From positions 1 to 16,482 of the forward strand of contig CAZXWD010000071.1 of the NCBI GenBank assembly GCA_964644135.1: DNA of 16,482 bases. The letters are read 5' to 3'. Position 1 is the first letter of the stretch, and every line of letters begins with the position of its first letter. This DNA comes from CAZMOK01 sp964644135 (GTDB lineage Bacteria > Bacteroidota > Bacteroidia > Bacteroidales > JAGOPY01). This document shows positions 1 to 6,652 of this stretch, in pieces. Position numbers and translations under genes: made by a program. A model generated the notes under the pieces. The model saw only the letters and a list, made by a program, of their open reading frames with translations. It was not told the origin of the DNA and searched no databases.

Positions 1-166
1 ATGCTGTTGGTCCCGAGGTCAAGTCCTAGTACTTTCATCCGTAATGGTTTTGTTTGTTGATAATTATTTTGGTTATGCTGGTTGACTTATAAGAGCACAT
101 GTCTTATATTTGCATCAATTACATCTTATCACAATAAGGCTATATGCCGAAGGGCTTTGCCCTGTA

Positions 167-192
167 CTCCCGCTTCGGTGGGAGTTTTTTTT
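167..192 (+). terminator. Strong intrinsic terminator with UUCG loop
   Basis: A 7-bp stem (CTCCCGC at 167-173 pairing with GTGGGAG at 178-184, one G-T wobble) closes a TTCG tetraloop and is followed directly by eight T residues (185-192). This is a textbook factor-independent terminator for a plus-strand transcript entering from the left edge. No complete gene that would end here is visible inside the window. Confidence 0.8.
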
Positions 193-298
193 ATGCGGTC
201 GTGGATAGTGGTCCGGCCTTCAAAGAAGGTCATTTCCCGTAAAAATAAGAAAAGAATTTCATAATTGAACTTGTTGATTGATAAGGTTTTCACAACAT

Positions 299-331
299 TT
301 TGTTGACATATTGGTTTTATTTGAATATTTG
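299..331 (+). promoter_or_regulatory. Possible Bacteroidota-type promoter
   Basis: TTTG at 299-302 is followed after 21 bases by AATATTTG at 324-331. The known Bacteroidota housekeeping promoter is TTTG, a 19-21 base spacer, then TAnnTTTG; this site differs only at the first base of the second box. The same stretch also contains TTGACA (303-308) 17 bases before TATTTG (326-331), so it has an enterobacterial-looking reading as well. If used, it would give the RND gene a leader of roughly 360 bases. The region is AT-rich, so a chance match is quite possible. Confidence 0.3.
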
Positions 332-384
332 ATCGGGCTTATTGAAAATCTGACCGTATCCATCGAAAATTATTGTGTTAAAAC

Positions 385-467
385 ATTCGTGAATTAGTGG
401 CTTACAATAAAAACCTCTGTTTGCCTCACAACAACCGAAAGTATTCTTTTGCCACAAATGCACGAAT
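385..467. repeat. Imperfect 17-bp inverted repeat
   Basis: ATTCGTGAATTAGTGGC at 385-401 and GCCACAAATGCACGAAT at 451-467 are reverse complements at 15 of 17 positions, separated by 49 bases. The arrangement resembles the ends of a small non-autonomous palindromic element of the REP or MITE kind. No target-site duplication is obvious and only one copy lies in this window. Confidence 0.5.
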
Positions 468-491
468 TAAGTTCGTATACTTCTCCCCCAC

Positions 492-519
492 CTCTCAACT
501 CTCAACTCTCAACTCTCAA
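492..519. repeat. Heptanucleotide tandem repeat, four copies
   Basis: Four perfect, uninterrupted copies of CTCTCAA occupy 492-519, and the flanks (AATCTTAAATCTGAATTCTT) are a looser continuation of the same composition. This is a short tandemly repeated repetitive sequence with a 7-bp unit, so it would shift a reading frame by one base per copy gained or lost, though no gene lies across it. Confidence 0.85.
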
Positions 520-659
520 ATCTTAAATCTGAATTCTTACACCTTAAATCCCATTTCTTCCGTATATTCGCCCACCGGAAGAAGGCAAAGCAGCTTCAGA
601 AGATCTTTGACCTGCGAAAATGAAAACTTTTAGCTGATTCTTTTGTTTGAATCATTGTT

Positions 660-691
660 CCTGAACTACCTTCGGTTCAGGTTTTTATTTT
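660..691 (+). terminator. Terminator-like hairpin just before the RND start
   Basis: CCTGAAC (660-666) pairs perfectly with GTTCAGG (675-681) around an 8-base loop, followed by five T residues, one A and four more T residues (682-691). It ends six bases before the ATG at 698. It could be the terminator of a transcript from the left, or an attenuator in the RND leader. If it terminates efficiently, the RND gene needs relief of termination or a start of transcription within a few bases of its start codon. Confidence 0.6.
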
Positions 692-697
692 GGTACC

Positions 698-3600
698 ATG
701 AGCGAACAATCAGACCTTAAACAGAAAGTAGTGCGTCAGTTCCCGCTGACCAATTTAGCACTCAATAACCGCAACACGGTATTCCTCCTCATCATTATCC
801 TCTTCATTTTCGGCGCATACTCATACCGCTCACTCCCCAAAGAACTGTTTCCCGACATCGTCATACCCACTGTTTACGTCCAGACCATCTACCCGGGCAA
901 CCCCCCTGTCGATATTGAGAACCTGGTCACCCGTCCCATCGAGAAAGAGGTGGAAGTGATCCAGGGGATCGATAAAATGACCTCAACCTCTTCGCAGGAC
1001 GTATCGTCTGTTTTCGTTGAATTTGAACAGGGCACCAATATAGATAAAGCAGTCCAGGACGTGAAAGATGCCGTTGACAAAGCAATGAGCGAACTCCCCG
1101 ACGACCTCGACCAGGACCCGATGGTGCTCGATATCGATTTTTCTGAGTTTCCGATCCTCAACGTAAACCTCTCGGGTGACTATAGCCTGAACGAAATAAA
1201 GAAATATGCCGAATACCTGGAGGATGAGTTCGAAAGCATTTTCGAGATCTCAAAAGTGGATATACAGGGCCTCGATGAAAGGGAGATCAAGATCAATGTC
1301 GACCGCCATAAAATGGAAGCCCTCGAGATCAGTTTCGACGATATCGAAAGCGCCGTGAACCTTGAAAACATCTCCATGTCGGGAGGGGATATCAAGCTTG
1401 GCGATTCACGAAGGACTATCAGGGTAATCGGGGAATTCACTAACCTGGAAGAGCTAGAAAACATCATTGTAAAAAGGGAAGACAGGGAAATTGTCTACCT
1501 GAAAGACATAGCCAATGTAGTTGATGGATTTGAAGAGCCCAAAGATTTTGCCAGGCTTGACCGCCAGCCGGTTGTTTCACTCCAGGTAGTGAAAAAAGGG
1601 GGCGAAAACCTGCTGGCAGCTACCGACCAGGTTTTTGATATAATCGATCATGCCAGGGAAAACAAGGAGATCCCGGACGACCTGAATGTTACCATTACCA
1701 ACGATCAATCAGACATTGTAAAGAAGCAGCTCAGCAACCTGGAAAACAGTATGATCATGGGGGTGATCTTTGTGATCCTGGTACTCTACTTTTTCCTGGG
1801 TACAAGAAATGCCCTGTTTGTTGGCTTTGCCATTCCCCTGTCAATGTTCATCTCGTTCATAGTCCTTGGGCTGATGGGATCCAGGGTCAACATGATCGTT
1901 CTGTTCTCACTGATCCTTGCCCTGGGCTTGCTGGTTGATAATGCCATCGTGGTGGTTGAAAATATATACCGGTTCATCGACAGGGGGTTCGACAAGCAAA
2001 CCGCTGCCAAACAGGCAGTGGGGGAAATTGCCCAGCCAATTATTTCCTCCACCTTTACCACCCTGGCGGCCTTCTTCCCCTTGTTGTTCTGGAAATCCAT
2101 CATAGGGGAGTTCATGAAATACCTGCCGATGACCCTCATAATCGTGCTTATCTCATCGCTTCTAGTGGCACTGGTGGTTGTCCCCGTTGTGTCATCCTAT
2201 TTTATCAAACCTGGCGACCAGCTACGTAAACCGAAGAAGAAAAGATCGCTCATCATTGCTTCCATAATGTCTTTGCTGGCAGTTCTGTTTTATTTCGCAG
2301 GCTGGAACATAATGGGCAGTCTGCTTGTGATCTTTGCAGTCATAGGAATATTAAACCTCCTCATCCTTAATTCCGCTGCAAGAGGTTTCCAGAGTAAGTT
2401 TCTGCCCTGGCTTGAAAAAGTGTATCTCGACACCCTGCATTTTGCCTTAAGGAAAAGAAATCCGAATTATTTCATCGGGGGGACAGTAGTATTGCTGTTC
2501 CTGACCATTATATTCCTGGCCATCAGAAGCCCTAAAGTAGAATTCTTTCCATCCAGCGACCCGCAATACATAAATATCCTGGCAGAATTGCCGATAGGCA
2601 CCGATATTGAATACACAAATGAATTCATGAAGGGTGTGGAAAAGGATGTATACAAAATACTTGAACCCTATGAGCACATTGTAAAATCCGTTCTCACCAC
2701 AGTAGGAAGCGGCGCAAAAAGTGAGAATGATTTTCTCGATTTCTCCGAAACACCAAATAAGGGAATGATAACCGTAACCTTTGTGGACTTTGAGGAAAGG
2801 GGAGGGATCAATACTTTCAACATTATGAAAGAATTCGGTGAGGAACTCATAGGAAAATACCCGGGTGTGCTTGTGAGTGTTGAAAAGCAAAGCGACGGAC
2901 CACCGGTAGGCAGGGACATCAACCTGGAAATAACCGGTGCTGAATTCGACAAACTCATCGACCTTACCGACAGCATACAGACTTTTATTGAGAGGGCCAA
3001 CATTCCGGGAATAGAGGGGCTGAAGATCGACCTGGATGTTGGAAAGCCGGAGATCATATTCCATATCGACAGGGAGCGTGCAAGAAGATATGGATTGTCG
3101 ACCGCACAGATAGCAAGCACTATCAGAACAGCGCTTTTTGGCAGGGAAGTATCAGATTATAAGGTAGGGGAAGATAAGTACCCGATCCAGCTCCGCCTGA
3201 AGGAGGAATACCGCTACAACCTGCCCTCGTTGCTTAACCAGCGTGTGACTTTCAGGAGCCAGAGTACCGGAAAGATAGTACAGGTACCTATCTCTGCGGT
3301 TGCCGATGCAAGCTACAGCACCACTTACGGGGCGATAAAAAGGAAAGACATGGACCGCTTGATAACCCTTTATTCCAATGTGCTTGAAGGATACAATGCG
3401 ACTGAAATAAACGACCAGTTGAAAACTCTGCTTGAAAACTTTGAAATGCCGGCAGGTTACGGTTATTCCTTTACCGGAGAACAACAGGAGCAGGCAGAAT
3501 CCTTCGCTTTCCTGGAACGTGCCATGCTGATCGCGATTTCTTTGATCCTCATAATATTAGTAAGCCAGTTCAATTCGATCGTTAAACCTCTCATCATCAT

Positions 3601-4150
3601 TGCCAGTGTTATTTTCAGTACAATAGGTGTTTTTGGCGGTGTAGCAACGTTTAATATGAACTTCGTGGTGATCATGACAGGTATCGGGATTGTTTCACTT
3701 GCAGGTATTGTGGTTAACAATGCCATTGTACTTATCGATTATATCGACTTGCTCAAAAGGAGAAAGAGAAAGGAACTCGGGCTGGATGAAGATGCGGTGC
3801 TTTCGAAAAAGATCAATAAAGAGTGTGTGATAGAGGGCGGGAAAACCCGTTTAAGACCTGTACTGCTCACAGCCATTACTACCATACTCGGATTGCTTCC
3901 CCTGGCTTCAGGGCTGAATATCGACTTTATCTCTTTGCTCGAAAATTTTGATCCTAAGATCTACTTCGGTGGCGACAATGTGGCCTTCTGGGGCCCTATA
4001 TCCTGGACCATCATTTTCGGGCTTACATTCTCAACTTTTCTTACACTTGTTATAGTGCCGGCAATGTATCATGTGTTTTACATTGTAAAGCTCAGGATGG
4101 TTGAATGGAGAAAAAGAATGGGGCAAAAAGCCGCATCCGTCACATCATGA
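698..4150 (+). CDS. RND-superfamily efflux transporter permease (AcrB-like)
   Basis: At 1150 residues this is an inner-membrane RND pump protein, somewhat longer than AcrB (about 1050). Helix TM1 (about residues 27-44) is followed by the first periplasmic porter/docking region, TM2-TM6 (about 352-505), TM7 (about 589-609), the second periplasmic region, and TM8-TM12 (from about 942). The TM4 motif GLLVDNAIVVVENI has D414-N415 where AcrB has D407-D408, and the TM10 motif GIVVNNAIVLIDYI has N1007 where AcrB has the relay lysine K940. A positively charged linker and a hydrophobic stretch at about 517-558 lie between TM6 and TM7 and may add two helices. There is also an insertion before TM12 (about 1073-1097). 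The family moves small molecules outward using the proton gradient, normally with a periplasmic adaptor and an outer-membrane channel; neither is encoded next to it. Substrate is unknown. Confidence 0.93.
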   Translation: MSEQSDLKQKVVRQFPLTNLALNNRNTVFLLIIILFIFGAYSYRSLPKELFPDIVIPTVYVQTIYPGNPPVDIENLVTRPIEKEVEVIQGIDKMTSTSSQDVSSVFVEFEQGTNIDKAVQDVKDAVDKAMSELPDDLDQDPMVLDIDFSEFPILNVNLSGDYSLNEIKKYAEYLEDEFESIFEISKVDIQGLDEREIKINVDRHKMEALEISFDDIESAVNLENISMSGGDIKLGDSRRTIRVIGEFTNLEELENIIVKREDREIVYLKDIANVVDGFEEPKDFARLDRQPVVSLQVVKKGGENLLAATDQVFDIIDHARENKEIPDDLNVTITNDQSDIVKKQLSNLENSMIMGVIFVILVLYFFLGTRNALFVGFAIPLSMFISFIVLGLMGSRVNMIVLFSLILALGLLVDNAIVVVENIYRFIDRGFDKQTAAKQAVGEIAQPIISSTFTTLAAFFPLLFWKSIIGEFMKYLPMTLIIVLISSLLVALVVVPVVSSYFIKPGDQLRKPKKKRSLIIASIMSLLAVLFYFAGWNIMGSLLVIFAVIGILNLLILNSAARGFQSKFLPWLEKVYLDTLHFALRKRNPNYFIGGTVVLLFLTIIFLAIRSPKVEFFPSSDPQYINILAELPIGTDIEYTNEFMKGVEKDVYKILEPYEHIVKSVLTTVGSGAKSENDFLDFSETPNKGMITVTFVDFEERGGINTFNIMKEFGEELIGKYPGVLVSVEKQSDGPPVGRDINLEITGAEFDKLIDLTDSIQTFIERANIPGIEGLKIDLDVGKPEIIFHIDRERARRYGLSTAQIASTIRTALFGREVSDYKVGEDKYPIQLRLKEEYRYNLPSLLNQRVTFRSQSTGKIVQVPISAVADASYSTTYGAIKRKDMDRLITLYSNVLEGYNATEINDQLKTLLENFEMPAGYGYSFTGEQQEQAESFAFLERAMLIAISLILIILVSQFNSIVKPLIIIASVIFSTIGVFGGVATFNMNFVVIMTGIGIVSLAGIVVNNAIVLIDYIDLLKRRKRKELGLDEDAVLSKKINKECVIEGGKTRLRPVLLTAITTILGLLPLASGLNIDFISLLENFDPKIYFGGDNVAFWGPISWTIIFGLTFSTFLTLVIVPAMYHVFYIVKLRMVEWRKRMGQKAASVTS

Positions 4151-4160
4151 TAAAATAAGG

Positions 4161-4424
4161 CTAAAATTTGTCTTTCCAGCGCCTGTTATAGAGTACTTTG
4201 GCCCTGTATGCCACGATAGCCGCTATCAGCAGAATTGAGAAGGAGTGTATCAGCGTTGCCGTATTTATCTGAAGTGCCAGGTTCTGTTTCACTTCAAAAC
4301 TTTCGGGTGAAGATGCCACCATCACGTTAAAGGCTGAAAGTATCAACATTGCCACACCCATCAGAATGATCCTGAGCCCCGGCGTTGACTTGCCTCCGGA
4401 TGCTTTTTTCCCAGTTTCGTTCAT
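4161..4424 (-). CDS. Small two-helix membrane protein, unknown function
   Basis: This 87-residue protein is not recognised. It has a polar N-terminus rich in Lys, Gly and Ser (residues 1-15), a hydrophobic helix at about 16-38, a short polar loop with acidic residues and Asn/Gln, a second hydrophobic helix at about 56-76, and a basic tail (RRWKDKF). It is therefore probably a small integral membrane protein with both ends in the cytoplasm by the positive-inside rule. It converges on the RND gene, the two stop codons lying only 10 bases apart with no obvious bidirectional terminator between them. The protein-like composition and helix pattern support a real gene; no start-site signal distinguishes this ATG. 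Confidence 0.6.
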   Translation of the reverse strand: MNETGKKASGGKSTPGLRIILMGVAMLILSAFNVMVASSPESFEVKQNLALQINTATLIHSFSILLIAAIVAYRAKVLYNRRWKDKF

Positions 4425-4588
4425 AACCAGCTTTTATGTATTCAAGACCGGATGGTGTTGAGTTTTATCCGTAATTAGAAAAAAAGTAATATGCCTTACC
4501 GGATATTTAACTTTTAGATAACAAACCCGGTTCCGGTTCCGGGATGATGCCCGAACAACACTTTTAACAGGCCGATGCAACCATTTTA

Positions 4589-4627
4589 ACTCTTTGTTTG
4601 TCTAAAGAGTGTTCGGTAAAAGCCGAA
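4589..4627. repeat. Two adjacent small hairpins
   Basis: ACTCTTT (4589-4595) and AAAGAGT (4604-4610) form a perfect 7-bp inverted repeat with an 8-base spacer. One base later TTCGG (4612-4616) and CCGAA (4623-4627) form a second, 5-bp one with a 6-base spacer. They lie about 65-100 bases upstream of the predicted -33 box of cassette A and could be operator sites or transcript structures; there is no T-tract to make either a terminator. Confidence 0.4.
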
Positions 4628-4690
4628 GTGCGTGAAGTTCTTTGAAATTGTAGTTGCAAAAGCGAATGCGCTGTTCCTTTGACCAGGCTA

Positions 4691-4721
4691 TTGCAAACCT
4701 TTTTTTATTTTCTTATGTTTG
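4691..4721 (+). promoter_or_regulatory. Predicted promoter of sigma-factor cassette A
   Basis: TTG at 4691-4693, a 20-base spacer, then TATGTTTG at 4714-4721, which matches the Bacteroidota -7 consensus TAnnTTTG at every defined position. Transcription would begin near 4726-4730 and leave a leader of about 60 bases before the sigma-factor ATG at 4787. A housekeeping-type promoter here would suit basal expression; whether the sigma factor also drives its own cassette cannot be seen. Confidence 0.6.
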
Positions 4722-4786
4722 TAGCTTAATAGGTTAAAAAGGCGTATTCCATTAACCCGCTGATTACGGGACTCTGAATAAGTTTC

Positions 4787-5329
4787 ATGGATTCTGAAAG
4801 GCAACTTATAGAAAGGGTCCTGCAAAAGGACCCAAAGGCCCAGGAAGCCATGTACCGGCATTTTGCATCCAAAATGTATGGTCTATGCCTGAGGTTTGCC
4901 CGTAATTCAATGGAAGCTGAGGATATCCTCCAGGAAGGGTTCATCAAAGTATTTACCTACTTAAAAGACTACCGTTACGAAGGTTCTTTCGAAGGTTGGG
5001 TAAGGAAAACCTTTGTAAACACTGCCATTAATTTCTACCGCCGCAAATCGAAAGAACTGGTCGAAGTCAGTATCGAGCAATCGGAGATCTCAATTCCTTC
5101 GCAATCAACCATCATTGAAAACATGAGCGCCAATGAACTGTTAGACCTCATTCAGAAACTTCCCGAGGGATACAGGCTGGTTTTCAACCTGAGTGTTGTT
5201 GAAGGGTATACCCACAAGGAGATCGCCTCTTTGCTTGGAATATCGGAAAACACTTCCAAATCTCAGCTTTCAAGGGCAAGGAATGCACTGCAATTAAAGA
5301 TTCAGCAACAAAAATCAAAGAATAAGTGA
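4787..5329 (+). CDS. ECF-type RNA polymerase sigma factor, cassette A
   Basis: This 180-residue protein has the two-domain layout of extracytoplasmic-function sigma factors. Region 2 lies at about residues 20-90, with the hallmark EAEDILQEGFIKVF and GSFEGWVRKTFVNTAINFYRR. A short linker follows, then region 4 at about 115-170 with LPEGYRLVFNL and the helix-turn-helix HKEIASLLGISENTSKSQLSRAR, which reads the -35 type element. It directs RNA polymerase to a dedicated set of promoters when released from its anti-sigma partner. Its last four bases overlap the start of the next gene (GTGA, 5326-5329), a strong sign that the two products are made together and interact. It is homologous to the sigma factor at 8387. 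The ATG is the first in frame and fits the normal N-terminus of the family. Confidence 0.93.
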   Translation: MDSERQLIERVLQKDPKAQEAMYRHFASKMYGLCLRFARNSMEAEDILQEGFIKVFTYLKDYRYEGSFEGWVRKTFVNTAINFYRRKSKELVEVSIEQSEISIPSQSTIIENMSANELLDLIQKLPEGYRLVFNLSVVEGYTHKEIASLLGISENTSKSQLSRARNALQLKIQQQKSKNK

Positions 5330-6645
5330 GCGGAGAAAGCAACCATATTGATGAACTGATAAGGCAGAAGTTTGAAGGCTTTGAGCCGGCACCGCCTCCA
5401 TCGGCCTGGAAAAAGATCAGGAAACAACTGGATTCAGGGGCAAGCCCCGGGAACAGCGGTCCTGTTGTCTTTACCGTCCTTACCGTCACAAGCCTTATCA
5501 TCACACTTTTCTTCATTTTGACGAACCTGAAAGACATACCTGTAGGAGTTCCGCTGCCAGATGAGTTTACTTCAGAAAATTATTCCTGGTCCGAACCCTA
5601 TATCGATAATTATGAAGGGCCGGAAAAGAGCTACAGCAATTCCCTTCACACCTCCGATGGAAACGCCTTTTATGACTTCAGGAATTACGTGGCTCCCGAT
5701 GAAAATGAAACAGCCCCCGTGGAACAAAAACAAAACAATATTTCCACAATTACAGTCGGCAGGAAAAAGAGAATTGAAAAAGCCGGCAGTTTCAACAGGT
5801 TCACAGCAGATACAGAAAAAAAGAGTGAAAGAAGCTACCTGGGCGATCCCTCAATGATAAGAAGCAATATTCTCAAAACCAACAGTGTTTCGGGGTTACA
5901 ACTGAAGGACGGGGAAATGCCAGCAGCAATCAATTTCGATTATCGCAGGGAAAACAACCATAGCCTTAAGATCGCTTTTGAATTCCTGCCCGAAGTATCA
6001 AACTATTCGAACGAAAATCCAAACCTTACAGGGCAGGGTTATCATTTGAGCCTCACATACGGAATTTCCAACCTCTACATGAAAACCGGAATAGGCCTGA
6101 GGAACATCAAAGAACAGGGTAATTATACTGTTCACTACAACAAGTATCTTGGAAATTACGAGCACGTGTACAATGTTACCTTCGATTCAACTGATAATGG
6201 GGTAACTCCAAATTACCACACCTTCACAGTGGATGTATACGACTCGATAGAACACGTAAGGATCGGGGAAGAAAAAATAAAGAACAGGTATCTCGATATT
6301 CCGCTACTGTTCGGATATAAAAAGGATTTTGGCAGGTTGTCGCTGCACATACATGCAGGTCCAAACATCTCTGTCCTTCTTGGAAGGAATGCCACAACCA
6401 TCAATTATCCCGAAGAACAGATCAGGATAGTCAAGGCACAACAGGACCTGGTATCCAGGAAAAAAATCAACTGGCAGATAATGGCAGGAGCAGGAATTGA
6501 TTATCGTCTGACAAACCGTCTTGATCTTACAATAGAACCGGTATTCAGGTATTACCTGTCGCCTGAGTTCAGGCAAAATAACAATAATGGAAATGGTTTT
6601 GGTTTCGGGCTGAGGACAGGGATCAGTTATACAATCAGCAAATAA
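5326..6645 (+). CDS. Anti-sigma-like membrane protein with C-terminal beta-barrel domain, cassette A
   Basis: The 439-residue product starts at a GTG that overlaps the stop of the sigma-factor gene by four bases; no in-frame ATG exists near the start. Residues 1-45 are soluble and carry IDELIRQKFEGFEP...PPSAWKKI, a short segment of the type found at the N-terminus of Bacteroidota proteins paired with ECF sigma factors and inferred to bind sigma. Residues 47-68 form one hydrophobic helix. A polar linker (about 70-195, rich in Asn, Ser, Lys and Glu) leads to a region of alternating strands (about 200-439: GYHLSLTYGISNLYMKTGIG, YLDIPLLFGYK, LDLTIEPVFRYYL) typical of small outer-membrane beta-barrels of the PorT-like kind. 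An inner-membrane helix and an outer-membrane barrel in one chain would span the envelope. Alternatively the C-terminal domain may be a soluble beta-structure. It is homologous to the protein at 8956. The anti-sigma role is inferred from context and the N-terminal motif. Confidence 0.8.
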   Translation: MSGESNHIDELIRQKFEGFEPAPPPSAWKKIRKQLDSGASPGNSGPVVFTVLTVTSLIITLFFILTNLKDIPVGVPLPDEFTSENYSWSEPYIDNYEGPEKSYSNSLHTSDGNAFYDFRNYVAPDENETAPVEQKQNNISTITVGRKKRIEKAGSFNRFTADTEKKSERSYLGDPSMIRSNILKTNSVSGLQLKDGEMPAAINFDYRRENNHSLKIAFEFLPEVSNYSNENPNLTGQGYHLSLTYGISNLYMKTGIGLRNIKEQGNYTVHYNKYLGNYEHVYNVTFDSTDNGVTPNYHTFTVDVYDSIEHVRIGEEKIKNRYLDIPLLFGYKKDFGRLSLHIHAGPNISVLLGRNATTINYPEEQIRIVKAQQDLVSRKKINWQIMAGAGIDYRLTNRLDLTIEPVFRYYLSPEFRQNNNNGNGFGFGLRTGISYTISK

Positions 6646-6652
6646 TAAGCGT

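Larger units (their letters stand above)
1..697. other. Non-coding region upstream of the RND gene
   Basis: No convincing gene is visible in this stretch. The two short plus-strand reading frames in it (82-264 and 397-633) cross a terminator hairpin and a heptamer tandem repeat respectively and have no protein-like composition. The region holds, in order: a UUCG-loop hairpin terminator (167-192), a possible promoter (299-331), an imperfect inverted repeat (385-467), a heptanucleotide repeat (492-519) and a terminator-like hairpin (660-691) ending just before the RND start codon. The 3' part of 1-60 is open from the window edge to a TGA at 58-60 and could be the tail of something to the left, but 20 codons are too few to tell. 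Confidence 0.6.
4425..4786. other. Non-coding control region between divergent genes
   Basis: This 362-base stretch separates the minus-strand small membrane protein from the plus-strand sigma-factor cassette. No gene is visible. It contains a GC-rich near-palindrome (CCCGG at 4526-4530 and CCGGG at 4539-4543 around TTCCGGTT), two adjacent hairpins at 4589-4627, and a Bacteroidota-type promoter at 4691-4721. No clear promoter for the minus-strand gene was found. Confidence 0.6.

Noticed and set aside
1..60. A T-arm-like sequence (GGTCAAGTCC) suggesting the 3' half of a tRNA at the left edge
   Set aside because: The stem bases on either side do not pair (only two of five Watson-Crick pairs) and the usual TTC loop start is missing.
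492..519. CRISPR-like repeat
   Set aside because: The units are 7 bases with no spacers, so it is a simple tandem repeat.
535..632. Short minus-strand frame reading like a protein C-terminus (LLKLLCLLPVGEYTEEMGFKV)
   Set aside because: It is closed by stops on both sides within about 27 codons and has no start codon, so at most it is a remnant; nothing around it continues the protein.
397..633. 78-codon plus-strand reading frame
   Set aside because: It runs through the heptamer tandem repeat, has low-complexity Ser/Asn/Leu content and no recognisable domain; its first codon is not a convincing start.
2447..3064. 205-codon open frame antisense to the RND gene
   Set aside because: It lies wholly inside a clearly coding gene on the other strand and has no domain or start context of its own; such frames are a by-product of the codon usage of the sense gene.
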